NCBI GenBank assembly: GCA_020698575.1
Contig: CM036240.1
Span: 20,392,211 to 20,456,210 of the forward strand
DNA: 64,000 bases
Direction of reading: 5' to 3'
From: Bostrychus sinensis
Taxonomy: Eukaryota > Chordata > Actinopteri > Gobiiformes > Eleotridae
A program made the translations under genes and the position numbers. This document shows positions 58,201-64,000 of this stretch, one piece after another; position 1 is the stretch's first letter; the number at the start of each line of letters is the position of its first letter. The notes under the pieces were generated by a model that was not told the DNA's origin, did no database searches, and saw only the letters and a list, made by a program, of their open reading frames with translations.

Positions 58201-60710
58201 ACAGCACAAGCCTCCGCACCTTCACACTCATCCTTCTACTTTCTCCCCTTTTTTCATCCTGCCGCTTGGCCCCTCATTCCCCTTTCTGTGTGAATGTGTA
58301 TTTGTGCGCACTGCTCGGGCACTACGAGTTTTCACAGTCTGCTTCTCACATCGCCTCCCTCGTGTGCTTTATGGTGTGGGTGTGTGTTTGTTTACAAGGC
58401 TTGTCTAGATTCCTACTGTGCGCGCTTGTATGCCTGTTTGCATAAATAAGCCCTCTCCTCGGATTCTAGCTGCTGATTTCAGTGGCGCGTCGCAGCTTGA
58501 TGTGGGAATGCTCCTCCTGGACAGTATGCTCATCTGTTATCAGGATTTATGGCTATGTGAGTCCCTGCCATCCCCATCTGACACCCGCCAGGGGTGGAAT
58601 GGGAATCTCCTAATGTCATTTTCTATATCCTTTAGTTTGTCTAAAAGCTGTAAACACAAGCTAGTTGTCTTTTGGGTTACACACTGCCTGCTTGGGGTCA
58701 TCAATAGATTTGCAGTGGGACTTGAACCAGTGATGTGCCTGCAACCTTGAGTTCACCCTGTCGCTCCAGGACACGGTTCACATACTTGGTATTCTTGGTT
58801 TCCCTCAATAGTCCAAGTGGGTTTTGCGGTGTGCATAGACGTATATGTACTTGCAGGGGATTTTTGTATGTGCTCCCTACAGCGGCTAAACCCCCCGCCT
58901 TTCTCTGGAGGAGATCTGATTTCCCTGCTCCAGGCGAGCAGCGCGAACAAGACGGTGTGTGTCTGTGTGTACTTTGCGGCGCCTCTGAATGAGTGTGTGT
59001 GTGTGCAGCCTGGGCCAGGCAGACCTTCCCCATCTCCGCTCTGTGCTTTGAAAAACGAGGGAGGAAATCTCAAAGCAGCAGTTATTATTCATCCCTCAAA
59101 GAGAACGGGTAGGAGGAGGATGGAAGGAGGGATGGAGGGAGGAAGAAAGACAGGAACCAAGTCGGGGGATATATTAACTCTTATCTCACAATATTTGGCG
59201 TTCTGCATCCCAGAATACGCTCCCTGTCTTTCTCATCCCTGCTTTCGCATTAATGTGTGTGTGTTGCTGCGGGTAGAGAACTGTGTGGTTTGTGCTATAC
59301 TCTAATACCTTTTGTATTTTGTTTACTCAAACAAGTTTGCTCCTCAGATGCTGAATTTGGTATGCAATGTTCCATCTCTCATCTGTTTGTCTGTAAGCCT
59401 TTTATTTGTCCATCTTTTCACACTTGGTTTTGTGTAGTGGCGGTGAATGCCTGTTTACTTAAGTCAGTTTTCAAAACAAAAAGGTATAGAACAAAGTCCT
59501 CTGGACTTGGTTTTTAAACTGAAGACGATTCACCTCTCATCCAAGAGGCTTTCTTAATTCCAGACCCATTTTTAGACCTTTTTGTTGTAATTTAGTTAGC
59601 CTGGATGACTTGAGAGTCTTCACAAACATTAAGTCAGTCTAAAATATTTTTTTTTAGTTCTGTAGTTTCTACACATTCATTCATGTTTTTGGGCTTCAGG
59701 AAACTTTCAAATTCTGCACAATAATTATGTAGCACATATGATCTTGATGTTAAATTGTAAAATTATAAGATCTAGAAGATCTTTATGATTCACATCCTTA
59801 TTTTTTTCAGTCAGTTGAGTGTGAAAGATCTGCACAAATCAAAAGATGTTTGCAGGCTTCTGTGTCATTACTTTCTTTTGAAGTCAATAAAGTTATGTTT
59901 GATTGCAGAGCCACATGTATCTGTATGGCCTAGATTATATTAGAGTGGAAATCTTTGACCGTTCCCACTGCCTGCGTCACAAATGCTTTGTGTGTGATTG
60001 GCCCTGATTGGTGTGTAACTAGAGACACAGAGCCCTGTAGTCATTTGTCTCCTGTTGCACAGCAGTTACGCTTTGCTTTTCATCCCCATTTAGCAAGACA
60101 GAAAGGTGGACAACACCACCACATACAGGACAAAATCTGGACGAATGTAGACCTCAAGACCCAGAACTGTAGAGCTCTTGAAGACATTGTTTCCTGGCTT
60201 ATTTCCAGAACTTTTTTTTAATTCAAAGAGATGCGCTTGATTGCATCATTCACCAACGCTGGCCCCTAAAACTAAACAAAACAATTGCAGCTAGCTTTGT
60301 TTTTGATATGAGAGACAACACTGAAAATGTATTCATTAAAGTAAGACTGTGTGCTATGTTATAAACAAGTCATTCACAAAGAAAGAATTGTCAGTCCTTC
60401 ATTCAGCAGACTGCAGTTTTTAGTTCCACCTTAGTAACCATAAAACTCGTGGAGCCAGTCATTAAGGAGTCCACTAATTTGGAAAGCTTCATACCGCTTT
60501 GGACAATGGAAACAGGCATGTACGCACAGGATCTGTACCAAACCTCAAGGCTTTAAGCCTTGCAGATGCAAGGCTTAAAAGGATAAAAGACTTTCATTTT
60601 ATGTCAGACTAAATGTGACTAACAATGTAATGTCCATTTAAGACAACAAATCTACAGCCTCTAAATCTACAATGTTCTTTAGTCTTCAGCATTAACGCAG
60701 CCTGCGTAAA
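55256..60710. other. Downstream intron or intergenic DNA with GC-rich blocks
   Basis: No exon with CAR-family TM7 features was found. Blocks at 55640-55920, 57140-57480, 57780-58110, 58450-58640 and 58860-59100 are GC-rich, pyrimidine-rich or CpG-bearing and may be regulatory. Long frames such as 58817-59305 follow these blocks and have no motif. A fragment at about 58690-58775 reads on the minus strand with CACTGGTTCAAGTCCC, a B-box-like SINE piece. Confidence 0.4.
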
Positions 60711-62114
60711 CAGTTAGGTCCATAAGTATTTGAACACTGACACAAGTTTTGTTATTTTACCTGTTAACCAAAACATATTCAAAATAGAGTTATATAATTA
60801 ATATGTAGTTTAAAGTGCAGACTCCCAGCTGTAATTTCAGAATATCCATGTCCAAATTGGATAAAGGGTTTAGGAATTACAGCTCTTTAATGTGTAGCAA
60901 CATCTTTTTCATGGGCTCAGAAATAATTGGACAAATGAAGATTACCATGAATAAAATGTTCATTTTTAATATATTGGTGAAAATCGTTTGCGGGCAATGA
61001 CTGCCTGAAGTCTGGAGCCCATGGAGATCACCAAACACTGGGTTTCCTATTTTATGTTGTTTTGCCAGGCCTTTACTGCAGCTGTCTTCAGTTGTTGCTT
61101 GTTTGTGGCTCTTTCTCCCTTAAGTTTTGTCTTAAACGAGTGAAATGCTGCTGGATCTTGGCTGACATCTGGGGACTGACTCGACCATTGCAGAATATTC
61201 CACTTATTTGCCTTAAAAAACTCCTGGGTTGCTTTTGCATTGTGTACTGTGGAGCACCATCCAATCAACTCCGTGGCATTTGTCTGAATCTGAGTAGAAA
61301 TTATATCCCTATACACTTCAGAATTCATCCGTCTGCTTCTGTCTCTGTCACATCATCAATAAACACCAGTGACCCAGTGCTATTGGAAGTTATGCAGCTC
61401 ATGCATCACACTGTTCTACCGTTCCAAGCCATGTTCAGACTTTTCTCTGTCCATCATTCTGGTACAGGTTGATCTTAGTTGCTCTGTCCAAAGAATGCTG
61501 TTCCAGAACTTGACTGGTTTCTTCAGATGTTTTTTGGCCAAGTCTAATGTGGCCTTTCTGTTGTTGAGGCTGATGAATGGTCTGCACCTTTTGGTGAATC
61601 CTCTGTATTTTCTCTCATTAAGTCTCCTGGTTATGGTGGATCTAGACACTGATAGACCTACTTCTTGGAGAGTGTTCTTCACTAAGGTGGATGTTGTGAA
61701 GGGGTTTTTCATAATTTCTTTTATCCAGTCTGAGAATGGTTCACTTCCATTGAGAGACTGCATGCTGTGATTTCACAACAACAGCTTTCAAATACAAATG
61801 TAACACCTGGCTCAAGTTCAACCTGCTCAGTTTGTAATAGATTAATGAGGGAAATAGTCCATGCAGCCCAAGAAATTGGTTTTGAAACAACTGTCCAAAC
61901 TTTACTTTTGAGCCCCTGAAAAAAAGGTGGCTACATATTAAAGATGTAATTTGTAAAACCTTTGTCCAATTTGGACATGAATACCCTCAAACCACAGCTG
62001 AGAGTCTACACTTTAAGCACATATTAATTATATAACTGTATTTTGAATATGTTTTGGTTAACAGCTAAAATAACAAAACTTGTGTCAGTGTCCAAATACT
62101 TATGGACCTAACTG
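60711..62114 (-). mobile_element. Tc1/mariner-type element, dead copy
   Basis: Inverted ends CAGTTAGGTCCATAAGTATT (60711) and ATACTTATGGACCTAACTG (to 62114) bound 1404 bp. The right flank is TA as expected; the left has AA. On the minus strand, 61763-61416 encodes a Tc1-like N-terminal region (SRSTITRRLNERKYRGF, then ATLDLAKKHLKKPVKFWNSI). A second frame, 61328-61047, holds a worn catalytic half (ILQWSSQSPD in place of the usual LEWPAQSPDLNPIE block). The final acidic residue motif is not recognisable, and frames are broken, so it cannot encode a working transposase. Confidence 0.88.
61047..61763 (-). pseudogene. Tc1-like transposase pseudogene
   Basis: Two overlapping-in-order fragments on the minus strand (115 and 93 codons) cover the DNA-binding and catalytic regions of a Tc1-like transposase, separated by at least one frame change. 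The LNPIENLW-type block after QSPD is replaced by unrelated sequence (VSQDPAAFHSF). The + strand frames at 61062-61472 and 61369-61770 are antisense shadows. Confidence 0.8.
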
Positions 62115-64000
62115 TATATCCATTTACACCCCAATGCTAAAGATAGATGAGATAACCTCCCTCACACACACACTTAGGCATGTGCACACATTGACAGACA
62201 CACGCAATCATACATGCAACACTCCCCCCTGCTCTTTCAGGCACGTCTTTAAATATTCATCACTCTGGCTGCTCTGAGAGTGCCGTAAACGCTGCCTCAC
62301 ACTCCAGGGAATCGCTAAAGCCTACTCTATCATCTGCTTCACCCACCCTCCCCTCTCTTTCTCTCGCTCTCTCTCTCTCTCCCTCTCTAACACACAAACA
62401 TATAGACAAACACACACATCACAGCACAGCCACTCACAAGGATAAGCTCACGTGCACCGACAGTCAGAGGCACAGCCGGTGGCTATGCCGGACCCTCAGA
62501 CACACGCCGCTACACGAACGAGCTGAATTGTACAATGAACAGATTTTGTGCATGTTTGTGTGGTGCTTTCACTGGCGGCTCCAAGCGCCGAGGGTTGAGT
62601 GGTGTTGTGTTCCAGGAAACAGGATGTCTCTTTGTTTGGGTTTTATTATGATGGTGAGTGTTAGCTGCTTCGGTCCCCAGGGTCCCCGCATGCTGTTTTT
62701 GTCCGTTTGTGAATCAGTGCAGGTGTGTGTATGCATTTGCTAGAAAACCAATCCCAAAAAATGTTAGAGCAGTGTGTATAATTGTAAATGAAAACAGAAT
62801 GCATTGGTTTGCAAATCTTATAAAACTATATATTTTTTCACAAATAACCTTAAACAATATACTGTCTCAGAAACACAAATTTCTTACCTGAGTGGGATTG
62901 TCTTTTTCAAATTGTGATTAATTTAAGAAAGTTTTTCGTTTTAAATATGTATTTTCCCAAAAGATGTTTTTCCTGATCATGTGCATTCATGATACAGCTT
63001 TGATTTGAGCAAAATATGTTTGAAGACAATGGCTTATGGATGTATTTTAAACCCATGCAGTAAATTCCAGGACAGGATTTGCCTTTCTATAATACCCTTT
63101 TGCTTGCCAGTAGTATTGTTTACGGCCTATTCTGATAAAACATATGAAAACATAGTTTTATGAGATTTGCTAACCAGTGCATTCTGTTATTTAAAATGTT
63201 CACATTTTCTCAACTTACAGCTCACTTACAGGCTTCCGAGCTCATGCCTTATTTGCCATGCGTATTTGTGCTGTCTGTATTTATGGGGGTGGTATAATGA
63301 GAGTCATACCCCCTCATAACCCTCAGTTTATCCCCATGTTGACCTTGTGTTCAAAGTACATCATGTTGCGGTTTTTAGTTGTAGTGTATAGACATATAAG
63401 CAGCACAATACTACTCATTTTCAATTTAGTGCAGAGAAAGTTTCCCATGTCTCATCTTATACAGCCCCAGAAATTGCATAATTATTTGAGCTTTTCTGCA
63501 CATTTAGTTCAGTGATCACATGTTGCTGTAACAAGGACAGCCTTGTCTTGTCTTGTGTGCAGCCTTAAAGCCAGTCACACATGGACAGTACAACACTCTT
63601 TGAACCAGTCTGCACATTTTGATGTTGACTTGATAAAATCTCTTCTTTTTATCAATTAGAATACCATAATTTGTTTATCTGTTGTATGATTCAGACATGC
63701 AATGGTTTAGACAAGCAACTATCATTGCTTGCATTCAAAAAGAAGATACATCGTATACTACATCGTAAAGTACTTCCTGGTAAAATAAAGGTTAACTAAA
63801 TAAATAAAGTCTTAGCATTAAGAATTATATATATTGTAATGGGGAAGGTCTGTGAAAAAAAAAAAAAGTTGAAAGGCTACAACATACAAAAAAAAAACAT
63901 TGAATTTGTTATTCTTGAGCCTTAAAAACTGACATAATAGTTTGATGTTTGCAGTTAACAGGAGCAAAGCAGCCAGCACTAGGCCCTCACTTTGGCACTG
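62115..64000. other. Terminal noncoding stretch
   Basis: A GC-balanced block at 62240-62350 (CGTCTTTAAATATTCATCAC, GAATCGCTAAAGCC) with a (CT)n tract at 62355-62388, then AT-rich sequence to the window end. An acceptor-like TTAACAG at 63955-63961 followed by an open frame could begin an exon that runs off the window, but its translation does not resemble a CAR-family TM7, so it is not called. Confidence 0.35.

Noticed and set aside
58817..59305. 162-codon open frame
   Set aside because: GC-rich region keeps several overlapping frames open on both strands; composition is biased and no motif is seen.
61062..61770. 133-136 codon + strand frames
   Set aside because: Antisense shadows of the Tc1-like transposase pseudogene.
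63955..64000. Acceptor followed by an open frame at the window end, possible last receptor exon
   Set aside because: Phase fits but the translation (SKAASTRPSLWH) does not look like a CAR-family TM7; too short to judge.

Overview
The window is nuclear DNA from a ray-finned (teleost) fish. The evidence is spliced genes with GT-AG introns, vertebrate-type proteins that match human relatives at reduced identity, and a teleost-like repeat load (hAT elements with 8-bp target duplications, a Tc1/mariner fossil, tRNA-derived SINEs, long TA, CA and ATT microsatellites). There is no sign of bacterial operons, CRISPR arrays or prophage. All eight genes read on the + strand.

Layout: (1) 1-2142, the last five coding exons of a SLAIN-family gene (slain1-like). 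(2) 3226-3912, a small three-exon gene for a stand-alone death-domain protein that I cannot name. (3) 4745-6670, intronless kbtbd7-type BTB-BACK-Kelch gene. (4) 7290-8258, a hAT element with perfect 8-bp duplications, followed at 8700-11110 by a mosaic of direct and inverted repeat blocks that runs up to the next start codon. (5) 11124-12014, two-exon Rab33-family GTPase. (6) 13691-17467, katnal1 (ten coding exons, 489 aa). (7) 19907-25367, tspan7 (seven coding exons, 244 aa). (8) 32018-32521, mid1ip1 (single coding exon, 167 aa). (9) from 35860 beyond the window, a large gene of at least twelve short exons for a cAMP-receptor-like (Dictyostelium CAR type) seven-transmembrane receptor; exons through TM6 are present and TM7 is not found. 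The remaining sequence (55256-64000) is intron and/or intergenic DNA with several GC-rich blocks that look like candidate regulatory elements, plus a dead Tc1 copy.

The genes do not form a pathway. Several touch the cytoskeleton (SLAIN: microtubule plus ends; KATNAL1: microtubule severing; MID1IP1: MID1 and microtubules, lipogenesis) and membrane traffic or surface organisation (Rab33: Golgi and autophagy; TSPAN7: plasma membrane and endosome). In human the counterparts lie on chromosome 13 (SLAIN1, KBTBD7, KATNAL1) and the X chromosome (TSPAN7 and MID1IP1), so the block joins two human synteny groups. The most notable observations are the CAR-type receptor, a Rab33 copy with mixed Rab33A/B features in an ELF1/KBTBD7-type paralogon position, a KBTBD7 that ends exactly at the tryptophan of the mammalian ATG8-interacting motif, the orphan death-domain gene, and the inverted repeat blocks that include the Rab33 5' leader. 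Exon joins were checked by reading frame: every complete multi-exon CDS sums to a multiple of three. No database search was possible, so family names rest on recognition of motifs and remembered relatives.
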